A stretch of 64,000 bases of DNA from Mycolicibacterium sphagni (GCF_013337765.1 NZ_VBSB01000035.1:248001-312000); one strand, 5' to 3'. Numbered from the stretch's first letter, positions 1-8,205 are shown. Notes: generated by a model not told the origin, from the sequence alone. Program-made: numbers and translations.

Positions 1-1
1 C

Positions 2-1426
2 CCCCCACAACCGCTGGCCCCGCATGGCCTGCCCGGCCATCTGGTGGGCTTCGTCGAAGCGTTACGCGCCCAGGGGATTTCGGTAGGCCCCTCGGAGACG
101 GTCGACGCCGGCCGGGTGCTGACGGTTCTGGGCCTCGGTGATCGTGAGGCACTTCGCCACGGACTGGCCTGCGCGGTGCTGCGCCGCGCCGACCATCGGC
201 AGACCTACGATGCGCTGTTCGACCTGTGGTGGCCGGCGGCCCTCGGTGGCCGCACAGTCGTGGTCGACGAGGACGCCGACGAGGACGCCCAGGAAGGGTT
301 GCCGCCCGAGGACATCGAGGCGATGCGGCAGATGCTGTTGGACCTGCTGGCCGACAACCCCGACATCGGCGATATGGACGAGCGGCTGGTCGCCATGATC
401 GCCCAGATCGTCGAGGCCTACGGCCGCTACTCGTCCAGCCGCGGCCCGTCGTACTCGTCGTATCAGGCGCTCAAGGCGATGGGACTGGACGAGCTGGAAG
501 GCCGGCTGCTGGCCGGTCTGCTGGCACCGCATGACGACGACCCGACGCCCACCCAGGAGCAGATCGCCAAAGCGGTTGCCGCGCAGAAGATCGCGCAGTT
601 GCGCCGGATGGTGGAGAGCGAGACCAAACGGCGCACCGCCGAACAGCTCGGCCGCGACCACGTCCAGATGTACGGCATCCCGCAGCTGGCCGAGAACGTC
701 GAATTCCTGCGGGCCTCCGGCGATCAGCTGCGCCAGATGCGCAAGGTTGTCGGCCCGCTGGCCCGGATGCTGGCCACCCGGTTGGCGGCTCGGCGGCGTC
801 GCGCCCGTTCCGGTGCCATCGACCTGCGGAAGACCCTGCGCAAGTCGATGTCGACCGGGGGAGTGCCGATCGACGTCGTGCTGCGCAAGCCGCGACCGGC
901 TCGACCGGAACTGGTTGTGCTGTGCGATGTCTCGGGATCTGTGGCCGGATTCAGCCACTTCACTCTGCTGCTCGTGCACGCCCTGCGCCAGCAGTTCTCC
1001 CGAGTCCGGGTCTTCGCCTTCATCGACACCACCGACGAGGTGACTCACCTGTTCGGGCCGGACGCCGACCTCGCGGTCGCCATCCAGCGCATCACCCGGG
1101 AAGCGGGGGTCTACACCCGCGACGGGCACTCCGACTACGGCAACGCGTTCGTCTCGTTCACCGAGAACTTCCACAACGTGCTGTCCCCGCGCAGTTCGCT
1201 ACTGGTGCTCGGCGACGCCCGCACCAACTACCGCAACCCCGCCGTCGACATCCTGGCCCACATGGTCAGCGCCAGCCGGCATGCGCACTGGCTCAATCCG
1301 GAGCCGCGGCACCTGTGGGGCAGCGGTGACTCGGCGACGGCGCGCTACGAGGACGTCATCACCATGCATGAATGTCGTTCGGCCAAGCAGCTTGCCGCAG
1401 TGATCGACCAGCTCCTGCCCGTCTGA
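2..1426 (+). CDS. VWA (CoxE-like) domain protein, 5' partial
   Basis: This is a von Willebrand factor A / CoxE-family protein whose M. tuberculosis counterpart is Rv2425c. Such proteins usually work with a MoxR-type AAA+ ATPase encoded just upstream, probably as a metal-dependent chaperone or assembly factor; that partner would lie outside the left edge. The C-terminal half carries the VWA fold with a degenerate MIDAS motif (VLCDVSGS, where the classical form is DxSxS). The N-terminal half is the charged helical region typical of CoxE proteins. A GTG at 44 could serve as a start, but the frame is open to base 2 and the upstream residues resemble family N-termini, so the gene is probably cut by the window edge. 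Domain call is confident, start is not. Confidence 0.85.
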   Translation, partial: PPQPLAPHGLPGHLVGFVEALRAQGISVGPSETVDAGRVLTVLGLGDREALRHGLACAVLRRADHRQTYDALFDLWWPAALGGRTVVVDEDADEDAQEGLPPEDIEAMRQMLLDLLADNPDIGDMDERLVAMIAQIVEAYGRYSSSRGPSYSSYQALKAMGLDELEGRLLAGLLAPHDDDPTPTQEQIAKAVAAQKIAQLRRMVESETKRRTAEQLGRDHVQMYGIPQLAENVEFLRASGDQLRQMRKVVGPLARMLATRLAARRRRARSGAIDLRKTLRKSMSTGGVPIDVVLRKPRPARPELVVLCDVSGSVAGFSHFTLLLVHALRQQFSRVRVFAFIDTTDEVTHLFGPDADLAVAIQRITREAGVYTRDGHSDYGNAFVSFTENFHNVLSPRSSLLVLGDARTNYRNPAVDILAHMVSASRHAHWLNPEPRHLWGSGDSATARYEDVITMHECRSAKQLAAVIDQLLPV

Positions 1427-1437
1427 TCTCCTTACGC

Positions 1438-1453
1438 CCAAACCGACGTTTGG
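1438..1453. terminator. possible hairpin between convergent genes
   Basis: A perfect 6-bp inverted repeat (CCAAAC/GTTTGG, 4-base loop) lies between the stop of the VWA gene and the convergent deazaflavin-dependent oxidoreductase gene. There is no clear U tract, which is common for mycobacterial terminators. The role is inferred from position. Confidence 0.3.
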
Positions 1454-1497
1454 CAGCGCAAGTGCGAGTAAATCGCTGCAATTCGTCGATCTCGGCG

Positions 1498-1863
1498 TCA
1501 GTCGGTCAGCCGCACGGTGACAGTGACCCGGCCCTTGTGGTCTTGCACAGCAACCGCGTGCCCGGTGTGCTCGCCCCCGTCGAACTGCAGCGTCACCGGA
1601 CCGCCATCGCCGAGGAAGTTGCGCCACCAGGTTTTCGTCTGCGGCAGATTGGCGTTGATCGTGATCGCCTCACCGGTGTGGCGGTATGCCACGGGAATGC
1701 TGAAGATGCGTCCGGAACGCCGCCCGGTGTAGCCGAGTATCGCGATATTGCGATTTACCAGTCCGCCGAAGCGTGGTGAGGTCGCGAGTGCGGCCACCGG
1801 AGCGTTGAGCAGGGGTGCGGCGCGCATTGCCAGTCGGCCAAGGGTTTTCGGTTGCTTTGTCAC
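1498..1863 (-). CDS. Ddn-like nitroreductase / deazaflavin-dependent oxidoreductase family protein
   Basis: A 121-residue protein of the split-beta-barrel family that includes M. tuberculosis Ddn and related F420H2-dependent quinone/nitro reductases. Family features are the GYTGRRSG segment near residues 44-51 followed by IPVAY, the NLPQTKTWWRNF stretch and the late beta strands. Ddn homologues bind F420 and reduce menaquinone or nitroimidazoles at the membrane, but small divergent members such as this one may use another cofactor or act on other substrates. It lies 13 bp downstream of the DUF1772 gene on the same strand and is probably cotranscribed, so it may fall under the same TetR control. 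Specific substrate unknown. Confidence 0.75.
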   Translation of the reverse strand: MTKQPKTLGRLAMRAAPLLNAPVAALATSPRFGGLVNRNIAILGYTGRRSGRIFSIPVAYRHTGEAITINANLPQTKTWWRNFLGDGGPVTLQFDGGEHTGHAVAVQDHKGRVTVTVRLTD

Positions 1864-1876
1864 GGTTTCTGTCCTT

Positions 1877-2377
1877 TCAGAGGATCAATGTCAGACACAG
1901 GGCGGCGAGTGCGAGGCCCTGCAGGATGGCGCGTGCGGTGATGATTCGATCCCAATCTGCCTGCAGCACACGCACATCAGGTAGTAGCTGACCGTTCTCT
2001 GCGGCGGCGGTGAGTCGCCGGTTGATCGGCGCACTCACCCGGATGTAGAGCAGCAACCAGACGAGCAGCAGCGCTACGGCAACGCCGGCCGTGATGGCCT
2101 GCGCCCAATGGCCGGCCAGCGCAGCCAAGACGAAACTCGCTGCGGCCGCCACCAGACCGACCGCCCCCGGTATGGGCATTCGCCGGTCGCCGTAACGGTG
2201 CACGAACCCGGCCACGGCTCCAAGGGCTCGATCGTCGAGGTGGGCGAATGCGGGGCGCAACACCAGAGCGCAGAACACGTCGGTGCCATAGACCACCGCG
2301 GTACCCATGATGGCGATCAGCGCTGCGAGCTGCGCGAACTGAACGGTTGTCACGTCGAAGCTCCCTTGAGGTGTCAT
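1877..2377 (-). CDS. DUF1772 (anthrone-oxygenase-like) membrane protein
   Basis: A four-helix integral membrane protein of the DUF1772 family (166 residues from the chosen start). Hydrophobic segments alternate with short loops, and an NRR motif follows the third helix. The family is related to fungal anthrone oxygenases, but bacterial members have no settled function. The frame extends to a TTG at 2404. The ATG at 2377 is preferred because an AGGA ribosome-binding sequence lies 9 bases upstream. That site sits inside a palindrome (2379-2393) shared with the divergent TetR gene, so a bound repressor would cover the translation start region. Probably forms a two-gene unit with the Ddn-like gene. 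Confidence 0.7.
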   Translation of the reverse strand: MTPQGSFDVTTVQFAQLAALIAIMGTAVVYGTDVFCALVLRPAFAHLDDRALGAVAGFVHRYGDRRMPIPGAVGLVAAAASFVLAALAGHWAQAITAGVAVALLLVWLLLYIRVSAPINRRLTAAAENGQLLPDVRVLQADWDRIITARAILQGLALAALCLTLIL

Positions 2378-2378
2378 C

Positions 2379-2393
2379 GCTAGATGTCCTAGC
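2379..2393. promoter_or_regulatory. TetR operator copy 1
   Basis: Inverted repeat GCTAG-N5-CTAGC, identical in arms and spacing to a second copy at 2432-2446 (centres 53 bp apart). It overlaps the 5' untranslated region and likely ribosome binding site of the DUF1772 gene. A further GCTAGC lies at 2397-2402. Binding by the divergent TetR protein is inferred. Confidence 0.6.
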
Positions 2394-2431
2394 AACGCTA
2401 GCAACAGTCACGAACCGCTGTCAATACCAGT

Positions 2432-2446
2432 GCTAGGAGTTCTAGC
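2432..2446. promoter_or_regulatory. TetR operator copy 2
   Basis: Second GCTAG-N5-CTAGC palindrome in the divergent intergenic region. It ends 5 bp before the -10 hexamer of the TetR gene, the position expected for autorepression. Confidence 0.6.
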
Positions 2447-2451
2447 GGTGC

Positions 2452-2457
2452 TATAGT
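2452..2457 (+). promoter_or_regulatory. -10 hexamer TATAGT, leaderless TetR transcript
   Basis: TATAGT lies 7 nt before the ATG at 2465. This spacing puts the transcription start at or next to the start codon, the usual mycobacterial leaderless layout. No ribosome binding site precedes the ATG. Confidence 0.6.
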
Positions 2458-2464
2458 CGCGCGC

Positions 2465-3034
2465 ATGCCCACCGAGGACCGGCGGACGCGCGAACGCGCA
2501 GCGCGGCGCCAGCTGATCATCACGACGGCACGCGGCCTGGCCGAGTCCGAAGGCTGGGATGCCGTCACCACGCGTCGGCTGTCCACCGAGATCGAGTACA
2601 GCCAACCCGTCCTCTACGCGCACTTCGCGAATATGGAGCAGCTCGCGCAGGCTGTCGCCATCGACGGATTCGGCGAGCTCGCCGAGGTTCTCCACACCGC
2701 ACGCGCTGGTGCCGCGACGCCCACCGACGCGCTACGTCAGCTCGCACACGCCTACATCGGCTTCGCCGCGGACAACCCGGCCCTCTACGACGTGATGTTC
2801 ACCCGGCCCACCACATTGCACTTCGCCGCCGAAGACACGCCGCCCGAATTGGAGGCGGGGTTCACCGAGTTACGCACTGTCGTCGCCGAACTCGGCGATC
2901 TGCGCGACGCGGACACGTTCACCGAGGTGATCTGGTCGGCACTGCACGGACTGGTCAGCCTCACCCGCAACGGCCGGCTGCGTCCGAGCCACGCCGCCGA
3001 GCGGGTCGACCTTTTGATCGCCCAGTTTTCCTAG
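2465..3034 (+). CDS. TetR/AcrR family transcriptional regulator
   Basis: A 189-residue repressor. The N-terminal helix-turn-helix covers about residues 15-60: the ITTARGLAESEGWDAVTTRRLS helices followed by a divergent recognition segment EIEYSQPVLYAHFANMEQL. The C-terminal ligand domain (about 75-185) resembles the WHG/TetR_C class. It is divergent from the DUF1772 / Ddn-like pair and very likely represses that pair and itself through the two GCTAG-N5-CTAGC palindromes. The transcript appears leaderless. The 3' end overlaps the convergent DUF6790 gene by 4 bp. Inducer unknown. Confidence 0.85.
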   Translation: MPTEDRRTRERAARRQLIITTARGLAESEGWDAVTTRRLSTEIEYSQPVLYAHFANMEQLAQAVAIDGFGELAEVLHTARAGAATPTDALRQLAHAYIGFAADNPALYDVMFTRPTTLHFAAEDTPPELEAGFTELRTVVAELGDLRDADTFTEVIWSALHGLVSLTRNGRLRPSHAAERVDLLIAQFS

Positions 3035-3510
3035 GGCAGTGCGTCGCCGGCGGTACGCCGAGACCAGATGTACAACGCCCACATGATGATCGGGAGCAGG
3101 AAGTCCGTCCACAGCGGGAATCCGATGTTGTAGGGCATGGTGTTGTTCTCGGCCAGCCAGTAGTAGATGTGGCCGGCGCCGTCGCCGATGTACTGGATCG
3201 TCAGCACGATGATGGCGCACAGCCAGAAGTGGCCGCGGAACCAGTACGCCAAGACGCCGACGACGCCGATTGCCGTGTCCCCCATGGCATTCTCCCACTG
3301 GAAGCCACCGTTGCCGCGGGTGTAGCCGATCAGTTCGGCGGTGTGCGGGCCGTCGAAGATGTGGGCGGCGGCGCCCATCAGCGACGCGACCCCGACAACC
3401 GCGACCATCCACCACACCAGGTGGATATCGGCAGGGTTGCGGTCCTTATGGCGGCGGCTCTGGACCAGGGCGCCGATCACCGCGATCAGCGCTGCAATGA
3501 CTGTCGGCAT
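3031..3510 (-). CDS. DUF6790 family membrane protein
   Basis: A 159-residue protein with about four transmembrane segments (roughly residues 1-16, 34-50, 80-110 and 130-148) and a conserved loop with H-I-F-D-G and a later D-G-A-G-H-I-Y-Y segment. It matches the small DUF6790 membrane family, which has no known function. It is convergent with the TetR gene, overlapping by 4 bp, and stands alone as a transcription unit. The start is an ATG shortly after a region with no strong ribosome binding site. Confidence 0.65.
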   Translation of the reverse strand: MPTVIAALIAVIGALVQSRRHKDRNPADIHLVWWMVAVVGVASLMGAAAHIFDGPHTAELIGYTRGNGGFQWENAMGDTAIGVVGVLAYWFRGHFWLCAIIVLTIQYIGDGAGHIYYWLAENNTMPYNIGFPLWTDFLLPIIMWALYIWSRRTAGDALP

Positions 3511-3537
3511 AGCCGTAGATCATGGCACCTGAATCGA

Positions 3538-4719
3538 CTAGTCGGTGGACTTCTTCGACGGTCTGGCGCTGCCACCGGTGCTCTTCTTCGGCCCGTCGCT
3601 GTGCGACGCTGCAGCCGGCTTGGCCGAGGTGGCCTTATCGGCGCTGCCGACCTTCTTCGGCGTGCTGGCCTTCGGCGTTGCGGCACTGGTAGCGGTCGCG
3701 CTCGGCGTGCTGGTCGTGGCGGCGGCCTTCACTTCGGTGGCGGTGGTCGCTGCGCTCGGCAGGCTGGGCAGACTCGGCAAGCTGGGCAACAAGCCGATCC
3801 CGGGGAGCAGCTGTGCCTTGGTCGGCGCGCTGTAATCGCTTCGGTCGTAACCCATCTCGATGAAGGTGCGCAACACCGGGTCGATGGCACCCAGAATCGG
3901 GTCGGGCACGATGCCCTTGAGTGGCATCAGCAGCGGTACCAACGGCGTGCGGATGAGGTAATACGTTGTGTCCCCGTGCACTTGGTAGTACGCGTTGCCA
4001 CCGGCCTTGGCGGCTTCGATATCCGCGGCGGTGAGTTCGGTCTGCGTCTGCCCGTGGACAAGGATCATGCCCGCGATGGCGTTGGCCGTCGCCAGCAAGT
4101 TCAGCGGGTAGGTGGGGAAGTCCGCCCAGCCGTCGTACTGGCGTGCCACATCGACGGTGGTGTCGCCGTTGTCGGGAGTGGCGCCGCTGAAGGTGATGTT
4201 GAGGATCGGAATGTTCAGCCCGGCAAACCGTTCCATCACTCCGCCGTTGGGCCGGCTCGGGTTCTCGACGAGGACGAAGGTGTTACCGGTTCCCTCGGGA
4301 TGCGCGGCCTTGTAGCGAGACAGCACGACGGCACCCTGGGACAACCCGAAGACGACATCGCCCTGCGGATCCTTGGTCTCCAGATGCTGCACGCCCTGCG
4401 CGACGGAGTCGTTCCACGTCAAGTCGAAGATGTAGTTGTTCGAGACGGGCCAGAGCCCGGCGTTGTAATTCACGAAGCCGCTCGACAGCGGCGGGTCGGC
4501 GGCGGTGTCGGTGCCGTCGAGTACCCGCGAGATGAAGTCGCGGTATTCCTGGTCGGTCGGCGTCCAGCCGATGTTCGTCCCGCGCACGTAATCGACAGTC
4601 GCCGCGGTGAGCACCGGGGCGGTGGAAACCGCCGGGGTCAATCCGACTGCCAGTGCAGCCGCCGCAGCAGCCACACCCGTCACAGGCAGCGTCAGACGTC
4701 GACTACCGAACTTCATCAT
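3538..4719 (-). CDS. secreted PE-PPE domain (serine hydrolase fold) protein
   Basis: An exported protein carrying the PE-PPE C-terminal domain, an alpha/beta-hydrolase fold, but without an N-terminal PE or PPE domain. The signal peptide runs from MMKFGSRRLTLPV through an Ala-rich core to about residue 36. The nucleophile elbow GLSQG gives the Ser of a Ser/Asp/His triad. The last 80 or so residues are a low-complexity Ser/Thr/Ala/Lys/Pro tail, a likely disordered or wall-associated segment. Family members are esterases or lipases acting on lipids at the cell envelope. The open frame begins at 4740, but AAGGGG lies just after that codon and 6 nt before the second of three consecutive ATGs, so 4719 is preferred. 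Confidence 0.8.
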   Translation of the reverse strand: MMKFGSRRLTLPVTGVAAAAAALAVGLTPAVSTAPVLTAATVDYVRGTNIGWTPTDQEYRDFISRVLDGTDTAADPPLSSGFVNYNAGLWPVSNNYIFDLTWNDSVAQGVQHLETKDPQGDVVFGLSQGAVVLSRYKAAHPEGTGNTFVLVENPSRPNGGVMERFAGLNIPILNITFSGATPDNGDTTVDVARQYDGWADFPTYPLNLLATANAIAGMILVHGQTQTELTAADIEAAKAGGNAYYQVHGDTTYYLIRTPLVPLLMPLKGIVPDPILGAIDPVLRTFIEMGYDRSDYSAPTKAQLLPGIGLLPSLPSLPSLPSAATTATEVKAAATTSTPSATATSAATPKASTPKKVGSADKATSAKPAAASHSDGPKKSTGGSARPSKKSTD

Positions 4720-4856
4720 CATTGACCCCTTGATCGGCATAACTCGACTCAGGGCAAAATGCTACCTGAATTGCGACGATCTCCTGTGGAGATCTTTGCC
4801 AGCGCACAGTCAGGCCGGCGGGTCGTGAGCGTCGCGAACCGTCGCGCGGCCTCCCG

Positions 4857-4862
4857 TAAGCT
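4857..4862 (+). promoter_or_regulatory. -10 hexamer TAAGCT before nadD
   Basis: TAAGCT ends 8 nt before the GTG start of nadD, and no ribosome binding site is visible, consistent with a leaderless or near-leaderless transcript. Confidence 0.45.
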
Positions 4863-4870
4863 GGTCAATC

Positions 4871-5536
4871 GTGGTTTCCTCGGCTCGGCGCAGGCTCGGC
4901 GTGATGGGTGGGACGTTCGATCCCATCCACAACGGCCACCTGGTCGCCGCGAGCGAAGTAGCCGCCCTCTTCGATCTCGACGAGGTGGTGTTCGTGCCCA
5001 CCGGTCAGCCGTGGCAGAAATCCCGGGAGGTGACCCCGCCCGAGGACCGCTACCTGATGACGGTCATCGCGACCGCCTCCAACCCCCGCTTCTCGGTCAG
5101 CCGCGTCGACATCGACCGCGGCGGGCCCACCTACACCAATGACACGCTGCGCGATCTGCGTGCGCTCAACCCCGATGCCGACCTGTTCTTCATCACCGGA
5201 GCCGATGCGCTGGCGTCGATCCTGTCCTGGCAGAACTGGGAGGAGCTGTTCGCGCTCGCCAAGTTCGTCGGCGTCAGCAGGCCCGGCTACGAACTCAACG
5301 CCAAGCACATCGTCGCGGCCTTCGACCAGCTGCCCGAAGAGGCGCTGAGCCTGGTCGAAGTGCCCGCTCTGGCGATCTCGTCCACCGACTGTCGCGTCCG
5401 CGCCGCCGGGAACCGGCCGATCTGGTACTTGGTGCCCGACGGCGTCGTGCAGTACGTATCCAAGCGCGGCCTGTACAGCGGAGTCGGTCATCTGAGCCGG
5501 CCCGCCGTTACGACATTCGAGGAGACCCCACAGTGA
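4871..5536 (+). CDS. nadD: nicotinate-nucleotide adenylyltransferase
   Basis: Transfers AMP from ATP to nicotinate mononucleotide to make deamido-NAD, the shared step of de novo and salvage NAD synthesis in the cytosol. The nucleotidyltransferase signature GGTFDPIHNGH is at about residues 13-23 and the C-terminal ISSTDCR motif, equivalent to ISSTxxR, is also present. Length is 221 residues, close to M. tuberculosis NadD (Rv2421c) plus a short N-terminal extension from the GTG start. It is the first gene of a tightly packed operon with rsfS, gpgP, octT and a DegV gene; its stop overlaps the rsfS start (GTGA). A ten-residue shorter product beginning at the internal ATG (4901) is possible. Confidence 0.95.
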   Translation: MVSSARRRLGVMGGTFDPIHNGHLVAASEVAALFDLDEVVFVPTGQPWQKSREVTPPEDRYLMTVIATASNPRFSVSRVDIDRGGPTYTNDTLRDLRALNPDADLFFITGADALASILSWQNWEELFALAKFVGVSRPGYELNAKHIVAAFDQLPEEALSLVEVPALAISSTDCRVRAAGNRPIWYLVPDGVVQYVSKRGLYSGVGHLSRPAVTTFEETPQ

Positions 5537-5910
5537 CCGCGTCCGACGAAGCCGTCCAGATGGCCACCGTGGCGGCCAGAGCCGCCGCAGCCAAGCTCGC
5601 GCAGGACATCGTCGTCATCGACGTGTCCGGCCAGCTGGTGATCACCGACTGCTTCGTGATCGCGTCGGCGAGCAACGAGCGGCAGGTCAATGCGATCGTC
5701 GACGAGGTCGAAGAGAAGATGCGGCAGGCCGGGTACAAGCCCGCGCGCCGCGAGGGCACCCGGGAAGGCCGGTGGGTGCTGCTCGACTACGTCGACATCG
5801 TGGTGCACATCCAGCATCAGGAGGAGCGCAACTTCTACGCCCTGGACCGGCTGTGGCGGGACTGCCCGTTCCTGGCGGTGGACCTCGACGACGTGGAGGA
5901 AGTGCCGTGA
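5533..5910 (+). CDS. rsfS: ribosomal silencing factor RsfS
   Basis: A 125-residue RsfS/Iojap-family protein that binds uL14 on the large ribosomal subunit and blocks subunit joining, lowering translation during starvation or stationary phase. The family core is visible: DIVVIDVSGQLVITDCFVIASA near residues 19-40, then RREGTREGRWVLLDYVDIVVHI and the FYALDRLW segment. Start GTG overlaps the nadD stop, and its own stop overlaps the gpgP start (GTGA), so all three are translationally coupled. The nadD-rsfS pairing is widely conserved. Confidence 0.95.
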   Translation: MTASDEAVQMATVAARAAAAKLAQDIVVIDVSGQLVITDCFVIASASNERQVNAIVDEVEEKMRQAGYKPARREGTREGRWVLLDYVDIVVHIQHQEERNFYALDRLWRDCPFLAVDLDDVEEVP

Positions 5911-6575
5911 CGGTGCGCAGGCTGGTCATGCTCCGGCACGGCCAGACCGAGTACAACGCCGGTAGTCGCATGCAGGGTCAGCTCGACACCGAACTGACGG
6001 ATCTGGGCCGGGCGCAGGCCGTTGCGGCCGCCGAGGTGCTGGCCAAGCGTCAGCCGCTGTTGATCGTGTCCTCGGACCTGCGACGCGCGTATGACACCGC
6101 GACGGCGCTGGGGGAGCGCACCGGGCTACGGGTGCAGGTCGACACCCGGCTTCGCGAGACCCACCTCGGCGACTGGCAGGGACTCACCCATCATCAGGTA
6201 GACGACACCGCACCCGGAGCGCGGCAGGCCTGGCGCGACGATGCCACTTGGGCGCCCCACGGCGGTGAAAGCCGTATCGACGTCGCCGAGCGTAGCGTGC
6301 CGCTGGTGGCCGAATTGGTTGCCGCGGAATCTGATTGGGGTCGCGATGATCCCGACCGGCCGTTGGTGCTGGTGGCCCATGGTGGGCTGATCGCAGCACT
6401 GTGCGCGGCACTGCTTGGGCTGCCCGTCGAGAGCTGGCCCGTGCTGGGCGGGATGGGCAACGCGAGCTGGGCGCAGCTGTCCGGACACAGCGCCGACGAT
6501 GCCCCGTTCGAATCCATCCGCTGGCGCCTCGATGTCTGGAACGCCTCGGCTCAGGTGGCCAACGATGTCCTCTGA
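5907..6575 (+). CDS. gpgP: glucosyl-3-phosphoglycerate phosphatase
   Basis: Histidine phosphatase superfamily enzyme that dephosphorylates glucosyl-3-phosphoglycerate to glucosylglycerate, the second step of methylglucose lipopolysaccharide synthesis. The catalytic RHG motif is at residues 10-12, the ETHLGDW acid segment follows, and the second catalytic His is in LVAHGG. The 222-residue sequence is very close to Rv2419c. The frame is open further upstream, but the GTG at 5907 overlapping the rsfS stop gives the correct N-terminus right before the RHG motif. It overlaps octT, the next enzyme of the same pathway, by 11 bp. Confidence 0.93.
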   Translation: MTVRRLVMLRHGQTEYNAGSRMQGQLDTELTDLGRAQAVAAAEVLAKRQPLLIVSSDLRRAYDTATALGERTGLRVQVDTRLRETHLGDWQGLTHHQVDDTAPGARQAWRDDATWAPHGGESRIDVAERSVPLVAELVAAESDWGRDDPDRPLVLVAHGGLIAALCAALLGLPVESWPVLGGMGNASWAQLSGHSADDAPFESIRWRLDVWNASAQVANDVL

Positions 6576-7338
6576 CGCACTGGATCAATCCCCGGGTCGC
6601 TCCGCTCCTGCCCGCCGGGCTACCCTGCTGATCTTCTGCGATTCGCTGTCCTACTACGGGCCGCAGGGTGGCCTGCCCTCCGACGATCCGCGAATCTGGC
6701 CTAATATCGTTGCTCGCCAACTGGATTGGGATATCGAACTGATCGGCCGGATCGGCTGGACGAGCCGCGACGTGTGGTGGGCGGCCACCCAGGATCCGCG
6801 TGCGTGGGCCGCACTGCCGCGGGCGGGCGCGGTGATCTTCGCGACCAGCGGCATGGATTCGCTGCCCTCGCCGTTGCCGACCGCGTTGCGCGAACTCATC
6901 CGCTACGTGCGGCCGTCGTGGCTGCGCCGCTGGGTTCGGGACGGGTACGGCTGGGCGCAGCCGAAGTTCTCACCGATCGCACGTCCGGCGCTGCCGCCTC
7001 ATCTGACGGTGGAATACCTCGAAATGACCCGTGGTGCCTTGGATTTCAACCGGCCCGGCATCCCGATGGTCGCCTCGATTCCCTCGGTGCATATCGCCCC
7101 CACCTATGGCATGTCCCATCGCGGCAGGCCCGGCACGGTCGCTGCGATCAACGAATGGGCCGCCGAGCACGACATTCCGGTGGTCGACCTGAAGGCAGCG
7201 GTGGGCGAAGAGGTGATGGCCGGCCGCGGTAACCCCGACGGCATCCACTGGAATTTCGAGGCACATCAGGGCGTCGCCGACCTGATGCTGAAAGCGTTGG
7301 CCGAAGCCGGCGTTCCGCTCGACAACACGCGCGACTGA
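6565..7338 (+). CDS. octT: diglucosylglycerate octanoyltransferase
   Basis: SGNH-hydrolase-type acyltransferase that octanoylates diglucosylglycerate, a precursor modification in methylglucose lipopolysaccharide synthesis (M. tuberculosis Rv2418c). The N-terminal CDSLSYYG holds the block I Ser, and the C-terminal GNPDGIHWNFEAHQG supplies the Asp-x-x-His pair of the triad. Length is 257 residues from the ATG at 6565, which lies inside the end of gpgP; the longer open frame reaching back to 6415 is overlap with gpgP and not a better start. Cotranscription with gpgP joins two consecutive pathway steps. Confidence 0.9.
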   Translation: MSSDALDQSPGRSAPARRATLLIFCDSLSYYGPQGGLPSDDPRIWPNIVARQLDWDIELIGRIGWTSRDVWWAATQDPRAWAALPRAGAVIFATSGMDSLPSPLPTALRELIRYVRPSWLRRWVRDGYGWAQPKFSPIARPALPPHLTVEYLEMTRGALDFNRPGIPMVASIPSVHIAPTYGMSHRGRPGTVAAINEWAAEHDIPVVDLKAAVGEEVMAGRGNPDGIHWNFEAHQGVADLMLKALAEAGVPLDNTRD

Positions 7339-7341
7339 CCA

Positions 7342-8205
7342 ATGGCCGTCGTCGTCGTCACCGACTCGTCGGCGCGGCTGCGGGCCGATGAGGTCCGCGC
7401 CTGCGATATCCGCGTTGTGCCGCTGCACATTCTGGTCGACGGCCGCGACCTGCGCGACGGTGTCGACGATGTGCCCGCCGATCTGTACCAGCGCGGGCAC
7501 GTGACGACCGCGGGCGCCACCCCGAGTGAACTCGCCACGGCCTACCGGGATGCGTTGCGCGACAGTGGCGGTGACGGCGTAGTGGCCGTGCACATCTCCG
7601 GCGAGCTGTCGAGCACATTGGGTGCCGCCGAATATGCGGCACGTGAGTTCGACGGGGCCGTGCGGGTGGTCGACTCGAAGTCGACGGCGATGGGCACCGG
7701 GTTCGTCGCGCTGGCTGCCGCCCGCGCTGCGTTCGCCGGAGCAAGCCTGGAAACGGTTGTTGCCGAAGCGGAATCAGCGGCTTCCCGGGTGCGGGCCTAC
7801 ATCGTCGTACAGCGCCTGGACAACCTGCGGCGCAGTGGCCGGATCGGCACTGCGGCGTCGTGGCTTGGCACCGCGCTGGCGCTCAAACCGCTACTGCGCA
7901 TCGACGAGCAGGGCCGGCTGGTGCTGGCCCAGCGGGTGCGCACCGCGTCCAAAGCGCAAGCGGCGATGGTCGAGCAGGTGCTCGACGTGGTCGGGGAGCA
8001 GCGAGCCTCGCTCGCTGTCCATCACATCGACAACCCCGGCGTCGCAACCGAATTGGCTGCCACGCTGGCGGCCGCCCTGCCCGGCTGCGGGGACGCCGTC
8101 GTCACCGACCTGGGCCCGGTGCTGGGTGTGCACGTCGGCGCCGGCGCGGTGGGAATCGTCGTCGCCGTCGATCCCACCCCGCCCGCACCGCTTACGCCTG
8201 CTTGA
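7342..8205 (+). CDS. DegV family fatty-acid-binding protein
   Basis: A 287-residue DegV-family protein (Rv2417c type). These bind a long-chain fatty acid between two domains and in Firmicutes act as FakB, presenting fatty acid to a FakA kinase. Visible family motifs are VVVTDSSA at the N-terminus, the TTAGATPSE loop, the HISGELSST segment and the later RLDNLRRSGRI stretch. No FakA-like kinase is in this window, so whether a phosphorylation partner exists is open. It begins 3 bp after octT as the last gene of the nadD operon and overlaps the convergent yceI-type gene by 14 bp. Confidence 0.88.
   Translation: MAVVVVTDSSARLRADEVRACDIRVVPLHILVDGRDLRDGVDDVPADLYQRGHVTTAGATPSELATAYRDALRDSGGDGVVAVHISGELSSTLGAAEYAAREFDGAVRVVDSKSTAMGTGFVALAAARAAFAGASLETVVAEAESAASRVRAYIVVQRLDNLRRSGRIGTAASWLGTALALKPLLRIDEQGRLVLAQRVRTASKAQAAMVEQVLDVVGEQRASLAVHHIDNPGVATELAATLAAALPGCGDAVVTDLGPVLGVHVGAGAVGIVVAVDPTPPAPLTPA

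Noticed and set aside
62..1174. 370-codon open frame opposite the VWA gene
   Set aside because: A long antisense frame is common in DNA this rich in GC; the product is Arg/Gly/Val/Asp-rich with no domain, and the VWA protein is clearly real.
3169..4725. 518-codon frame opposite the DUF6790 and PE-PPE genes
   Set aside because: It spans two real genes in antisense, has low-complexity composition and no recognisable motif.
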